Shown here: positions 44,773-54,397 of the stretch, one piece after another | Numbering within the stretch: position 1 is the first letter of the stretch | How the letters are laid out: each line of letters begins with the position of its first letter | Source of the DNA: Sediminibacterium sp. | GTDB taxonomy: Bacteria > Bacteroidota > Bacteroidia > Chitinophagales > Chitinophagaceae | NCBI RefSeq assembly: GCF_030695065.1 | Contig: NZ_JAUYTR010000021.1 | Span: 124,001 to 188,000 of the forward strand | Length of the DNA: 64,000 nt | Direction of reading: 5' to 3' | Made by a program: the position numbers and the translations under genes | The notes under the pieces: generated by a model | Told to the model about the DNA's origin: nothing | The model's input: the letters and a program-made list of their open reading frames with translations, nothing else | Database searches by the model: none

Positions 44773-45942
44773 TTAAATACCTTTTAATTGTTGAATTTTG
44801 TCTGCAAAATAAGCGGTTTTTTCAGGATTAGAGAAACTTAATTTGATATAAAGCTGAATTGCCTTATCAATTTGGCCTTGCTTTGCTAAAACTTCGGCCA
44901 TTGTTTCGGTCAAAATTTCTTTAGATTCGTTAGAAACCAAGGCTGTTTCAGCTACTTTTTTCTCCTGTTCAGGACTAGTACCAAGGTCTTCAGGGTTTGG
45001 ACTATGATTTTTCATGTCTTTTAACCAATCAGTAAACCTTCTCAATTTGGTAGTAAGTTTGTCTTGCGGAATCTTACTTAAATCAATTTGAATACCCTGA
45101 GAAGCGAAATAATCAATTGTATGTAATTTATCTTGAACAGGCTCAATGGCTAGTTCTGTTTCTTTCTCTATTGGTTTTCTAAATTCAGCCAACTGATTAG
45201 ACAAAATACTGGCAATTTTGGCATCGCTCTTATCTTGATCGGGGTGTGTAATTGTGCTACTCGTTTCTTCTTCACTGTATTCCTGTTCCGGCAATAGCGG
45301 CTCAAGAATAACTTGCTTGGCTTCAATTGGGGCAGGCATTTCGGTTGGTTCCGTGTCATTTAAAGCACTAAATACCGGATCGAAAGGTTCGCTATTTGGA
45401 ACTTCAGGCAGCGTATAATCCACAGGCGCAGAAGGGGTATTTTCTCTAATAACCGGAATGATTGTTCCAGGTTTATCAATAGGTTCAATGCCTTTCATTA
45501 ATTCTCTAACACTCTCTATAGTCGGTATAGAGATATCTGGATTAGGCAGTTCAGGAGCTTCAAAACTCTTTTCTGCAGATTCAATGGTTTCTTCAATTTT
45601 GGGCAAACTGATCATTTCATCCCACTCAATATCCTTTTGACGAATGGAGCGAAGCAACGCGGTATCCAATTCTTGTTTTGGAGCCTGATCAATACCTGGG
45701 TCTTTTAATGCTTCTAGTTGAAATTGAAGCCAATGCGGATTCGTAAAATACAGCGCCGTTTTCATGGCTTGTGAACCAACCAAAGGGTGATCTTCTTTTT
45801 TTAATTTTGCAGCAAATAAGTATTGTCCTGGCGAAAAGAAAGGATAATCGTGCACCAATTTTTCTATTGCTTCCATTTTAATGGAAGATAGGTCGGCACT
45901 GCCTGTTAAATGAACTAAAGCTTTTTCCTGCGTAAATTTCAT
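44773..45942 (-). CDS. TPR-like protein, unknown function
   Basis: A 389-residue protein without signal peptide or membrane helix. The N-terminal part (1-95) is helical (EAIEKLVHDYPFFSPGQYLFAAKL, shortened), the middle (95-270) is acidic and Pro/Glu-rich and probably disordered, and the C-terminus has one or two tetratricopeptide-like helices (EVLAKQGQIDKAIQLYIKLSFSNP). It sits in a fixed Bacteroidota gene string between lptE and secG, which suggests an envelope-related role; no function is assigned. Confidence 0.75.
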   Translation of the reverse strand: MKFTQEKALVHLTGSADLSSIKMEAIEKLVHDYPFFSPGQYLFAAKLKKEDHPLVGSQAMKTALYFTNPHWLQFQLEALKDPGIDQAPKQELDTALLRSIRQKDIEWDEMISLPKIEETIESAEKSFEAPELPNPDISIPTIESVRELMKGIEPIDKPGTIIPVIRENTPSAPVDYTLPEVPNSEPFDPVFSALNDTEPTEMPAPIEAKQVILEPLLPEQEYSEEETSSTITHPDQDKSDAKIASILSNQLAEFRKPIEKETELAIEPVQDKLHTIDYFASQGIQIDLSKIPQDKLTTKLRRFTDWLKDMKNHSPNPEDLGTSPEQEKKVAETALVSNESKEILTETMAEVLAKQGQIDKAIQLYIKLSFSNPEKTAYFADKIQQLKGI

Positions 45943-45964
45943 AAAAAATAAAGATACAACTCTC

Positions 45965-46468
45965 TTACCAGTTATTAAATATGCGATTGAATATTTCGTC
46001 TGTTAAGTTCCTAACAACTTCATCTAATAGCTGTCCCTCTGCTTGTTGCAAGGTTAAATTTGCGGAGAAGTCAAAACTTCTGGAAACATCAAATTCTTCT
46101 ACTTTGTTTTCTAATGTTTTTCGTAGTACAATATGAACTGTAACAGTTAATCGGTTGGTACTGGCCTGTTGAGCAGAAACACCTACTGTTTGACTTGGGT
46201 CGTAGTTGGTAATGGCCCCACTTATCACATAATCTGCATCATCATTATTTGTTCTGGTTAATTTGGTTTGCCCAGTAATTTTTGATTGTAACTTATCGGT
46301 TAATTTAGGACTCAATTGTGGGTTAACATACCTCGCCCTATTTTTAATAAATCCAATCTTAACTGTTTTTACATTTGTGGGTATAACAGCATCATTAAAT
46401 TTATATACAAAACAACCACTCAGTGAAAGCGATATCAATAGTAGCAATGTGGCAATTTTTTTAGGCAT
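45965..46468 (-). CDS. lptE: LptE-type LPS-assembly lipoprotein
   Basis: A 167-residue lipoprotein with leader MPKKIATLLLLISLSLSGC. The remainder matches the Bacteroidota LptE family (SGCFVYKFNDAVIPTNVKTV shortened, DADYVISGAITNYDPSQTVG, LLDEVVRNLTDEIFNRIF). In the family's role it plugs the LptD pore that inserts lipopolysaccharide. The start at 46468 follows the sigma-54 regulator's stop by four bases; two earlier in-frame ATGs (46489, 46480) lie inside that gene and cannot be excluded. Confidence 0.87.
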   Translation of the reverse strand: MPKKIATLLLLISLSLSGCFVYKFNDAVIPTNVKTVKIGFIKNRARYVNPQLSPKLTDKLQSKITGQTKLTRTNNDDADYVISGAITNYDPSQTVGVSAQQASTNRLTVTVHIVLRKTLENKVEEFDVSRSFDFSANLTLQQAEGQLLDEVVRNLTDEIFNRIFNNW

Positions 46469-46472
46469 CAAA

Positions 46473-47762
46473 TTATTCATCAATATCATATTCTTTCAAT
46501 TTGCGGTATAAAGTTCTTTCACTAATACCAAGATCTAATGAAGCATCTTTTCTTTTTCCTCTATGCTTTTTTAGGGCCTTGATGATTAATTCTTTTTCCT
46601 TGTCCATGATATTTAAAGACTCTTCAACTTCTTCGTGAACTTGAATATCCTCATTATTTAAAATCACTGGTAAAGATCCGTTGTTGCTATTTGCTGGAAG
46701 TAAATTATTTTGACCTGCATTTAATGAATTGACATTATTGTTCGAATTCATTACAGGCATTTCATTAGCATTTCCTGCATAATCGTTCAAAATAGACTCC
46801 TTAGTAAAATTTGCTGCTGTTCCTGCTAACGAAGGGTTTTGTAAAATTTCTACAAACATCTTTTTTAACTCGGTAACATCCTTTTTCATATCAAAAAAGA
46901 GCTTGTATAGAATTTCTCTTTCATTGGCAAATTCTCCAGTACTGCTTCCTGTTCCAGCTAACATGGGCATTCTGTTGTCTTTCTTTTCAGGAAGAAATAT
47001 GCGCATTTCTTTACCGCTAACTTGATTAGTAGGGCTAAGAACAGAAATTTGCTCTGCAATATTTTTGAGTTCTCTAATATTACCAGGCCATGGGTATTGA
47101 ATCAACATTTCTTTTGCCTCATCGTCTAATTGAACAGGGGTAGTTTTATAGCGTTCAGCAAAATCAACTACAAACTTTCTGAATAATAAAAGAATATCGT
47201 CTTTTCTATCTCTTAACGAAGAAACCCTTATTGGAACAGTACTTAATCGGTAATAAAGGTCTTCCCTAAATCTTCCTTTTTGAGTAAACTCTAATAATTC
47301 TCTATTGGTTGCAGCAATTACCCGAACATCTGTTTTCTGAACTTTAGAACTACCCACCCGAATAAATTCACCTGTTTCAAGCACCCTCAATAATCTGGCT
47401 TGGGTGCCCAATGGCATTTCCCCAATTTCATCCATGAAAAGGGTACCTCCATTCACTGTTTCAAAATATCCTTTTCTACTATCTACTGCACCGGTGAATG
47501 CACCTTTTTCATGACCAAATAATTCAGAGTCAATGGTACCTTCAGGTATAGCTCCGCAGTTAACTGCAATAAATGGGTTGTGTTTTCTAGATGATAATGC
47601 GTGGATGATTTGAGAAAAAACTTCTTTACCCACACCACTTTCACCTACAATCAAAACGGTTAAATCGGTAGCAGCAACTTGCACTGCAGTATTCAATGCA
47701 TGGTTTAAAGCGGGGGAGTTGCCAATAATTCCAAATCTATTTTTAATACTTTGTAAATCCAT
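46473..47762 (-). CDS. Sigma-54-dependent transcriptional activator without receiver domain
   Basis: A 429-residue AAA+ activator. The ATPase domain starts almost at the N-terminus: Walker A VGESGVGKE, the sigma-54 contact loop GAFTGA in HEKGAFTGAVDS, Walker B GTLFMDEIGEM and the R-finger region. A Ser/Asn-rich linker (about 240-380) follows, then a Fis-type helix-turn-helix (RKDASLDLGISERTLYRKL). It lacks an N-terminal receiver, GAF or PAS domain, so it is probably controlled by level or a partner. The start at 47762 avoids overlap with miaB. The gene lies between miaB and lptE. Confidence 0.92.
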   Translation of the reverse strand: MDLQSIKNRFGIIGNSPALNHALNTAVQVAATDLTVLIVGESGVGKEVFSQIIHALSSRKHNPFIAVNCGAIPEGTIDSELFGHEKGAFTGAVDSRKGYFETVNGGTLFMDEIGEMPLGTQARLLRVLETGEFIRVGSSKVQKTDVRVIAATNRELLEFTQKGRFREDLYYRLSTVPIRVSSLRDRKDDILLLFRKFVVDFAERYKTTPVQLDDEAKEMLIQYPWPGNIRELKNIAEQISVLSPTNQVSGKEMRIFLPEKKDNRMPMLAGTGSSTGEFANEREILYKLFFDMKKDVTELKKMFVEILQNPSLAGTAANFTKESILNDYAGNANEMPVMNSNNNVNSLNAGQNNLLPANSNNGSLPVILNNEDIQVHEEVEESLNIMDKEKELIIKALKKHRGKRKDASLDLGISERTLYRKLKEYDIDE

Positions 47763-47772
47763 AATAAATGGT

Positions 47773-49200
47773 TTAAGGATGATCCACAATTGTACCTAAA
47801 AGGGTAGCCCTAGTGCAATCGTGAATTTTTACCCAAACATAATCACCAGGTTGTTGGTTTTCATTTGATTTGGGGAATACGGTTATTTTATTTTGACTGG
47901 TTCTGCCTGTCCAATCATTGGCATCTCTTTTGGAGCGTGTTTCAATTAATATTTTAAACGTTTTACCAATATCATTTAAGTTGCTTCTGGTAGACAGTTC
48001 TCCTTGTTTGTCTACAATTTCTTGCAAGCGACGCTTTTTATCTTCTAATGAAATATCATCCTTGAATCTTCTTGCCGCCAATGTTCCAGGTCGCTCGCTG
48101 TAGAAATACATATAGCTCATATCGAAACTACAATAATCCATTAGGGTTAATGTGTCTTGGTGTTCTTCTTCGGTTTCTGTACAAAAACCAGCAATCATAT
48201 CAGATGTTAAACCACAATTCGGCAAGATTTCTCTAATGCGATCTACTTTAGCCAAATACCATTCTCTAGAATAAGTTCTATTCATTAGTTGCAATACCCT
48301 TGTGTTTCCACTTTGTACTGGAAGGTGAATGCACTTACAAATATTTTCATATTTAGCCATAGTATATAACACAACATCTGTGATATCTTTTGGATGAGAA
48401 GTGCTGAATCGAACCCTTAAGTCGGGGCTAACTAATGCAGCTTGTTCTAATAAATTGGCAAAAGTGACCGTTTCGTTGCCCGTTTCATTCACCCAATGAT
48501 AACTATCTACGTTTTGGCCTAGCAGGGTTATTTCTTTATAGCCTTGATTAACCAACAATTTGATTTCTTCAATAATTGAATTGGCAGATCTACTTCTTTC
48601 ACGCCCTCTGGTAAATGGAACCACACAAAAGCTGCACATATTATTACAACCTCTTGTGATTGAAACAAATGCGGTAATACCATTGCTATTTAATCTTACG
48701 GGAGCAATGTCGCCGTAGGTTTCGTCTCTACTTAATAATACATTTACCCCTTTTTGGCCACCAGAAGCTTCTTTAATTAAAGTTGGTAGAGACCTGTAAG
48801 CATCTGGACCAATTACCAAGTCAACCAATTTTTCTTGTTCTAGTAATTGAGCTTTTAATCTTTCGGCCATACAACCTAAAACGCCAATAAGCATTCCAGG
48901 TCTGGTTCTTTTTATTTTTCTAAATTCAGTTAATCGTTTCCGAATGGTTAGCTCTGCTTTTTCTCTTATAGAACAAGTATTAATTAAAATAAGATCAGCT
49001 GTTTCAAAATCGGGGGTTGCGCTAAATTCATTTTCTTGTAATATGGAAGCAACTACTTCACTGTCCGAAAAGTTCATAGCACAACCATAACTCTCTATAT
49101 AAAATTTCTTGCCATCCTGTATAGGGGCAACACTAGCTTTAAACGCTTCTCCTTGTCTTGCTTCGTCGTGTTTTTTATTCAGTAATTCAGCCAGTTCCAT
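47773..49200 (-). CDS. miaB: tRNA-2-methylthio-N6-dimethylallyladenosine synthase MiaB
   Basis: A 475-residue radical SAM methylthiotransferase. The N-terminal UPF0004 domain holds the three cluster cysteines ([27 protein letters not shown]), the radical SAM motif is CNNMCSFC, and a TRAM domain closes the protein ([18 protein letters not shown]). It thiomethylates i6A37 in tRNA. It is the first gene of the miaB, sigma-54 activator, lptE, TPR, secG run, with a -7 element about 19 bases upstream. Confidence 0.95.
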   Translation of the reverse strand: MELAELLNKKHDEARQGEAFKASVAPIQDGKKFYIESYGCAMNFSDSEVVASILQENEFSATPDFETADLILINTCSIREKAELTIRKRLTEFRKIKRTRPGMLIGVLGCMAERLKAQLLEQEKLVDLVIGPDAYRSLPTLIKEASGGQKGVNVLLSRDETYGDIAPVRLNSNGITAFVSITRGCNNMCSFCVVPFTRGRERSRSANSIIEEIKLLVNQGYKEITLLGQNVDSYHWVNETGNETVTFANLLEQAALVSPDLRVRFSTSHPKDITDVVLYTMAKYENICKCIHLPVQSGNTRVLQLMNRTYSREWYLAKVDRIREILPNCGLTSDMIAGFCTETEEEHQDTLTLMDYCSFDMSYMYFYSERPGTLAARRFKDDISLEDKKRRLQEIVDKQGELSTRSNLNDIGKTFKILIETRSKRDANDWTGRTSQNKITVFPKSNENQQPGDYVWVKIHDCTRATLLGTIVDHP

Positions 49201-49218
49201 CCTTTGTTAATTAAGCTA

Positions 49219-49226
49219 CAAATGTA
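49219..49226 (-). promoter_or_regulatory. -7 promoter element of the miaB operon
   Basis: On the minus strand TACATTTG is a perfect TAnnTTTG match, 18 bases upstream of the miaB start codon, predicting transcription start near 49212. Confidence 0.5.
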
Positions 49227-49289
49227 CTGAATATCCTCAATTTATGCCAGTTTGTCAGCGATAATACAAGAAAAATTGCGTGGGTTTCC

Positions 49290-49297
49290 TATATTTG
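49290..49297 (+). promoter_or_regulatory. -7 promoter element of the DUF3078 gene
   Basis: TATATTTG is a perfect TAnnTTTG match, 17 bases ahead of the start codon chosen for the DUF3078 gene. Its position also argues that transcription begins downstream of the longer in-frame extension that starts at 49252. Confidence 0.5.
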
Positions 49298-49314
49298 ATT
49301 TGAAAAATGTATAC

Positions 49315-50265
49315 ATGAGTAGAATTTTCCTGTGGTTAACCCTAATGTTAACAACCGGATTTATTGTGAAAGGGCAGGACAATGTGGTGCAGGCATTGAA
49401 AAGAGAGATTAACCGAACAATAAAAAAGGACAATGATACAACAGGCTGGAACTGGAAACGGGGAGGGTTATTTAGTTTCAATCTAGCGCAGGGTTCGTTA
49501 AGTAACTGGGCGTCTGGGGGCGATAATTTTTCTCTAACCGCCAATGGATACATGAACTATTTTATATTATACAAATACAAGCGACATTTTTGGGATAATT
49601 CGGTAGATGTTAATTTAGGTTATATACAAAGCACTAGTTTAGGAAGCCGTAAAAACGATGATCGTTTAGATTACTTAAGTAAATACGGATACAAAATGGA
49701 CTCTTTGGGCAAATGGTATGTATCTACGCTAATAAATTTTAGGTCTCAATTTTTTGATGGGTACACTTTTAATAATAATCAACCCACTTTTACTTCTTCA
49801 TTGTTATCGCCTGCTTATATTATTTTATCTGCTGGTTTCGATTACAAGCCCGATCAGTATTTATCTATTTTCATTTCACCGCTAACGTCAAGGTGGATTG
49901 TTTTAGCCAATAAATCCTTATCAGATAAGGGAGGGTATGGGGTTCCGGCTGGCGCAGGAAATTTTAATCAAATAGGAGCTTTCATCACCCTAAATTATAG
50001 CAACACCATTGCTAAGAATATCACATATAAAGGCAAAATGGATTTATTCTCCAACTACCAAAGTAAGCCTCAAAATGTAGACTTGTTTATGACGAATTTA
50101 TTCTCTTTTAAAATTAATAAATTCTTCTCAGCAACCTATAGTTTAGACCTAATTTATGATGATGATGTAAGACTATTTGGACCTTCAAAAAATTCTCCCG
50201 GCCTTCAAACCAAAAGCTTAATAGGTATTGGTTTTTTAAAGCCATTGAATACCAAAAGAAGTTAA
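49315..50265 (+). CDS. DUF3078 family exported protein
   Basis: A 316-residue protein with signal peptide (MSRIFLWLTLMLTTGFIVKG). The body is rich in alternating hydrophobic strands and carries the DUF3078 hallmarks WKRGGLFSFNLAQGSLSNWA and GGDNFSLTANGYMNYF, then DDRLDYLSKYGYKM, suggesting an outer-membrane beta-barrel-like protein. Function unknown. The start at 49315 was preferred to 49252 because it begins the signal peptide and lies after a probable promoter. It converges on purK, the coding ends overlapping by four bases. Confidence 0.85.
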   Translation: MSRIFLWLTLMLTTGFIVKGQDNVVQALKREINRTIKKDNDTTGWNWKRGGLFSFNLAQGSLSNWASGGDNFSLTANGYMNYFILYKYKRHFWDNSVDVNLGYIQSTSLGSRKNDDRLDYLSKYGYKMDSLGKWYVSTLINFRSQFFDGYTFNNNQPTFTSSLLSPAYIILSAGFDYKPDQYLSIFISPLTSRWIVLANKSLSDKGGYGVPAGAGNFNQIGAFITLNYSNTIAKNITYKGKMDLFSNYQSKPQNVDLFMTNLFSFKINKFFSATYSLDLIYDDDVRLFGPSKNSPGLQTKSLIGIGFLKPLNTKRS

Positions 50266-51383
50266 TTGGCTTTTACTTTAAGTGTATTCTTTATTTTATT
50301 GGCTTTATGAGTCAGGTCTTGATAATCCTTATGCATGATGGTGACATGTCCCATTTTTCTACCTGGCTTTGTGGTAAGTTTGCCATATAAATGAACGAAA
50401 GCATTATCTGTTTTCAGTACTTCTTCTAAACCTTCATACACTGCATTCCCACTAAAACCCTCTTCACCAATAATATTTACAATTGCAGCGGGAAGAATTG
50501 GTTCTGTATTGCCCAATGGATATTGAAGCATAATTCTCCACAACATATCATATTGACTACAGTAATTGGCTTCAATGGTATGATGTCCGCTGTTGTGAAC
50601 TCGTGGTGCCGTTTCGTTAACCCATACTTCATCATTTTGGTCAATAAACATTTCAACAGCAAATAGCCCAGGGCTACTAAGTGCTTTAACCAATTTAATG
50701 GCAACTGCTTCCACAACCCAAAGCACTTTTTCTGGTATTAATGCAGGACTAATTTGGTAGTCTAATAAGTTTAATGCTGGGTTAACCATCATTTCAGATG
50801 CTGGAAATATTGCGGTCTCACCTTTATCATTCATTGCAACAATTAAGGCTATTTCTTTTTTAATTGTCACTTTTTTTTCTAACACACTTGCAGCACTAAA
50901 TGCCTTATCAAGATCAAATTCATTATTGATTATTTGAACCCCTTTGCCATCATATCCGCCTTCGCCAATTTTATGTACGGCAGGCAAAAAAGAAAGATGA
51001 TTGAGTAAATCTTCCTTAGACTCGGTTATTACAAATTCAGAGCTTGGAATGCCATTGTCTTTGTAAAATTGTTTTTGCGTGATTTTGTTCTTGATAATGC
51101 GAATGGCCGAAGGGTGGGGGTAAACTTTAACCCCTTCAGACTGCAATTTTTCTAATGCGTCAACATTTACAGACTCAATTTCAATGGTAATTGCATCTAA
51201 ATTTTTACCAAATTGATATACTGCATCAAAATCGGTAATATCCCCTTTAATGAAATTGTGACATAAATGCGCCGAAGGACAATTGGGGTCATTTTCTAAA
51301 ACATAGGTATCTACCGTATAATTAGCTGCTGCTTGAAGCAACATACGACCTAATTGACCACCTCCAAGAATTCCAATTTTCAT
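50262..51383 (-). CDS. purK: 5-(carboxyamino)imidazole ribonucleotide synthase PurK
   Basis: A 373-residue ATP-grasp enzyme of purine synthesis that carboxylates AIR to N5-CAIR. Seen are the N-terminal KIGILGGGQLGRMLLQAA, the ATP-grasp block PAVHKIGEGGYDGKGVQII, VEMFIDQNDEVWVNETAPRVHNSGHHTIEA (shortened) and GRKMGHVTIM at the end. No purE lies nearby. TATCTTTG at 51389-51396 on the minus strand is a promoter-like -7 element but lies only five bases before the start codon, which would give a leaderless message. Confidence 0.95.
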   Translation of the reverse strand: MKIGILGGGQLGRMLLQAAANYTVDTYVLENDPNCPSAHLCHNFIKGDITDFDAVYQFGKNLDAITIEIESVNVDALEKLQSEGVKVYPHPSAIRIIKNKITQKQFYKDNGIPSSEFVITESKEDLLNHLSFLPAVHKIGEGGYDGKGVQIINNEFDLDKAFSAASVLEKKVTIKKEIALIVAMNDKGETAIFPASEMMVNPALNLLDYQISPALIPEKVLWVVEAVAIKLVKALSSPGLFAVEMFIDQNDEVWVNETAPRVHNSGHHTIEANYCSQYDMLWRIMLQYPLGNTEPILPAAIVNIIGEEGFSGNAVYEGLEEVLKTDNAFVHLYGKLTTKPGRKMGHVTIMHKDYQDLTHKANKIKNTLKVKAN

Positions 51384-51551
51384 AAGGCCAAAGATAACTA
51401 AATTTGCTTCGATGCTACCTGATTATCCTCATAAACGATTTAGTGATAATAGAATTGAATATTATCTTTTGATTGAAGCATTGACCATTAGTCATTGACT
51501 ACTGGTTCTTTTCTGGATCTCATTATTTTTCAATTTTAATTTTCATTCTTT

Positions 51552-52685
51552 ATGAATACAATTTCTGCAATGCCATTAAATGCTTCATTAAAGCAAGGCG
51601 ATTTTTTACCTCTACAGGGAACCGATTATGTAGAGTTTTATGTAGGTAATGCTAAACAGGCAGCACATTTTTATAAAACAGCTTTTGGTTTTCAAAGCTT
51701 GGCTTATGCTGGCCCAGAAACAGGAATAAAAGATAGGGCTAGCTATGCAGTAAGACAGAATAAGCTCACTTTTGTTTTTACTACCCCTCTTAAGGCTAAC
51801 AATGAAATGGCAGATCATATATATAAACATGGGGATGGAGTTAAGCACCTTGCTTTAATGGTAGAAGACGCGGCAGATGCTTGGTTTCAAACAACCAGCC
51901 GCGGGGCGGTTTCCGTTATGGAGCCGGTAAAACTTACCGACGAAAATGGGGAAGCCGTAATAAGTGGTATTAAAACCTATGGCGATACCGTTCACTTATT
52001 TATTGAAAGAAAAAACTATAATGGTGTTTTTTTACCAGGATTCAAAAAATGGGAATCATCCTATAATCCAGTAAGTACTGGATTACTTTATGTAGACCAT
52101 TGTGTTGGGAATGTAGGTTGGAATCAAATGAATAAGTGGGTTGCTTTTTATGAAAATGTGCTTGGATTTAAAAATATCTTAAGTTTTGATGATAACGATA
52201 TTTCTACAGAGTATTCTGCTTTAATGAGTAAAGTAATGAGCAATGGCAATGGCTTTGTAAAATTCCCAATAAATGAACCCGCAGAAGGAAAGAAGAAGTC
52301 TCAAGTAGAGGAGTACCTAGATTTTTATGATGGAGAGGGATGTCAACACGTAGCTTTGGCTACGAATGATATTGTAGAAACCGTTTCCGAATTACAACAA
52401 CGCGGTATAGAGTTTTTGAAAGTGCCTAATTCATATTATGATGATTTAATTAGCAGAGTGGGTAAAATTGATGAAGATTTAGAGCCGTTGAAAGAATTGG
52501 GAATATTAGTTGATAGAGACGACGAGGGATATTTATTACAAATTTTTAGTAAACCAGTTGAAGACAGGCCAACGCTTTTCTTTGAAATTATACAACGTAA
52601 AGGAGCTAAAAGCTTTGGGAAAGGAAATTTCAAAGCGCTATTTGAAGCATTAGAAAGGGAACAAGATTTACGAGGCAATTTATAA
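51552..52685 (+). CDS. hppD: 4-hydroxyphenylpyruvate dioxygenase
   Basis: A 377-residue Fe(II) enzyme converting 4-hydroxyphenylpyruvate to homogentisate in tyrosine breakdown. It has two VOC/glyoxalase-fold halves. Likely iron ligands are His in LLYVDHCVGNV, His in EGCQHVALATNDI and Glu in LFFEIIQRKG; the C-terminal gate helix FGKGNFKALFEALEREQ is intact. It stands alone, with no homogentisate pathway gene beside it, and ends at a strong terminator. Paired TGAC/GTCA repeats lie upstream. Confidence 0.95.
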   Translation: MNTISAMPLNASLKQGDFLPLQGTDYVEFYVGNAKQAAHFYKTAFGFQSLAYAGPETGIKDRASYAVRQNKLTFVFTTPLKANNEMADHIYKHGDGVKHLALMVEDAADAWFQTTSRGAVSVMEPVKLTDENGEAVISGIKTYGDTVHLFIERKNYNGVFLPGFKKWESSYNPVSTGLLYVDHCVGNVGWNQMNKWVAFYENVLGFKNILSFDDNDISTEYSALMSKVMSNGNGFVKFPINEPAEGKKKSQVEEYLDFYDGEGCQHVALATNDIVETVSELQQRGIEFLKVPNSYYDDLISRVGKIDEDLEPLKELGILVDRDDEGYLLQIFSKPVEDRPTLFFEIIQRKGAKSFGKGNFKALFEALEREQDLRGNL

Positions 52686-52696
52686 GTGTCCATTTT

Positions 52697-52740
52697 TATC
52701 ATCGGCTCAATTAAATTAATTAATGAGCCGATGATATTTT
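52697..52740 (+). terminator. Intrinsic terminator after hppD
   Basis: The perfect 13-base arms TATCATCGGCTCA (52697-52709) and TGAGCCGATGATA (52724-52736) flank an AT-rich loop, followed by a T run on the plus strand. It lies between convergent hppD and the Na/Pi gene. The minus strand has no U run, so it mainly serves hppD. Confidence 0.88.
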
Positions 52741-54388
52741 ATTCTGGTTTGTCTTTGAAATCCTTTACTGCAAGTGCTATTGCTTTACAAGAAGAATATA
52801 ATTCTCTGTTCAAGTTAAATAAGGTAGAAATCTCTTTTTCTTTAAGAATGTTTTGACCTGCATGAAAATAAAAGTGATTAATCCTTTCGTCAAAATCAAT
52901 TTTATTTTTTTCTAATAATGCAGTAATGCGTTCTAGTCCATTATTGATTTCTTTGTTTGTAAACGATCCATATAAGACTTTGTAGAATTCACTTAATTCA
53001 GCCTGAAACTGATGATACATTTCATATTTCACTTCATTTATTGAATTGCTGAATTCTGTTTTGTCTTGGTAAACATCTTTCATTCCTTTGGCTGAGTACA
53101 TTGCATTCCTAAGAGCTTCTATTAATTTATTTATTCTGACAATTTCATCAGACTGCTTTATCTGTGAAATAACTTTTGAATAATAGGCTAAAATTTCTCC
53201 TTCTGATTCCTTTAATTGTTGATATTGATCAGGTAATTCTATAGTATCATTTTTGGCATATTGACTTTGATAAACCCCTTCAAATTCACTGTTAACAAGC
53301 CAATTGGGCTTTATATGGAAAGTAGTCAAATTAAATCGAATTACTCTTTCAATATAAAGTCCTACTTCTTTATTCATCATGTCAGTTATAGTTGAAGGAA
53401 CTTCTACGCTAGCATTCTGTAAAAATTGTAATACTGTTTTCTTGCTCTCTTTAAATTGTTTCTCTAAAAAATCTCCATATTTATTTAAGAAAAAATAAAT
53501 CAAAATAACTCCCGCCAGATTAATAAAAGTTTGAAACGCTACTAATACCAAAATGGGGTCTTTTATTAAAAATGTTTGGGTAATTAATTGAATAATGGGT
53601 TCAATTAAAATAAAGCCTGCTGCAGATGTTAAAACATTAAATAAGCTATTTCCTAGGGCCACTCTTTTTTTAGCAGCATTTCCTCCGATTGCTCCTAGAA
53701 TTAATTTAACTGTAGTGCCGAGTTCTGCACCTAATACAACTGCAATGGCTGTTTCAATGGGAATAACATGGGCATATAAGGCAGTTAATACAACTACTAC
53801 AGTGGCTGAACTAGTTTGAACAATTGAAGTGATGATAAACCCTATTAATAGGAAAACAATGCGCGGATAGGTTAAATAAGGAGAAAAATCAAATTGGGTC
53901 ATCATAGCATCCATGCTCTGCTTCATAAATTGAAGTCCTAAAAAGAGCATTCCCAAACCCATACAAAACAGACCTATCTGATAAATTGATTTTTTTTGTT
54001 TAAATACCACTAAGCAAATGCCAGCAATTCCAATTAAGGGTAGTGTAATACTATTTAGATCTACTTTAAATCCTAATAAAGCAACCAGCCAGCTATTAAA
54101 AGTTCCCCCAATATTAGCTCCTAAAACCACAGCTATAGCATTTCGCATAGACAGAATTCCTGCCCCTACAAAAGATAGTACCATTAAATTTACGATGGAA
54201 CTACTTTGTAAAACAGCAGTTACCATTGTGCCACTTAAGATGGCTTTGAATTTATTCTTGGTGTTTTTCTGTAGAAACAGTTTAAAGGAACGACCTTCCA
54301 TCTGTTTCATTGAGTCTTCCAAATGAAACATACCATATAGGAACAATCCAAGTCCGGCTATAAGCATCCATATGTCTGTAGCACTCAT
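52739..54388 (-). CDS. Na+/phosphate cotransporter family protein with PhoU-like tail
   Basis: A 549-residue inner-membrane protein. Two Na/Pi repeat units carry the paired QSS motifs (TAVLQSSSIVNLMVLSF and TSIVQTSSATVVVVLTAL) and GANIGGTFNSW/GAELGTTVKL. From about residue 330 a cytoplasmic helical region resembles PhoU (SEGEILAYYSKVISQIKQSDE, shortened). NptA-like members take up phosphate with Na+. It is the last gene of a run with the CLC, GNAT and PepSY genes, 9 bases after the PepSY gene. Confidence 0.92.
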   Translation of the reverse strand: MSATDIWMLIAGLGLFLYGMFHLEDSMKQMEGRSFKLFLQKNTKNKFKAILSGTMVTAVLQSSSIVNLMVLSFVGAGILSMRNAIAVVLGANIGGTFNSWLVALLGFKVDLNSITLPLIGIAGICLVVFKQKKSIYQIGLFCMGLGMLFLGLQFMKQSMDAMMTQFDFSPYLTYPRIVFLLIGFIITSIVQTSSATVVVVLTALYAHVIPIETAIAVVLGAELGTTVKLILGAIGGNAAKKRVALGNSLFNVLTSAAGFILIEPIIQLITQTFLIKDPILVLVAFQTFINLAGVILIYFFLNKYGDFLEKQFKESKKTVLQFLQNASVEVPSTITDMMNKEVGLYIERVIRFNLTTFHIKPNWLVNSEFEGVYQSQYAKNDTIELPDQYQQLKESEGEILAYYSKVISQIKQSDEIVRINKLIEALRNAMYSAKGMKDVYQDKTEFSNSINEVKYEMYHQFQAELSEFYKVLYGSFTNKEINNGLERITALLEKNKIDFDERINHFYFHAGQNILKEKEISTLFNLNRELYSSCKAIALAVKDFKDKPE

Positions 54389-54397
54389 AAGTTAAAT

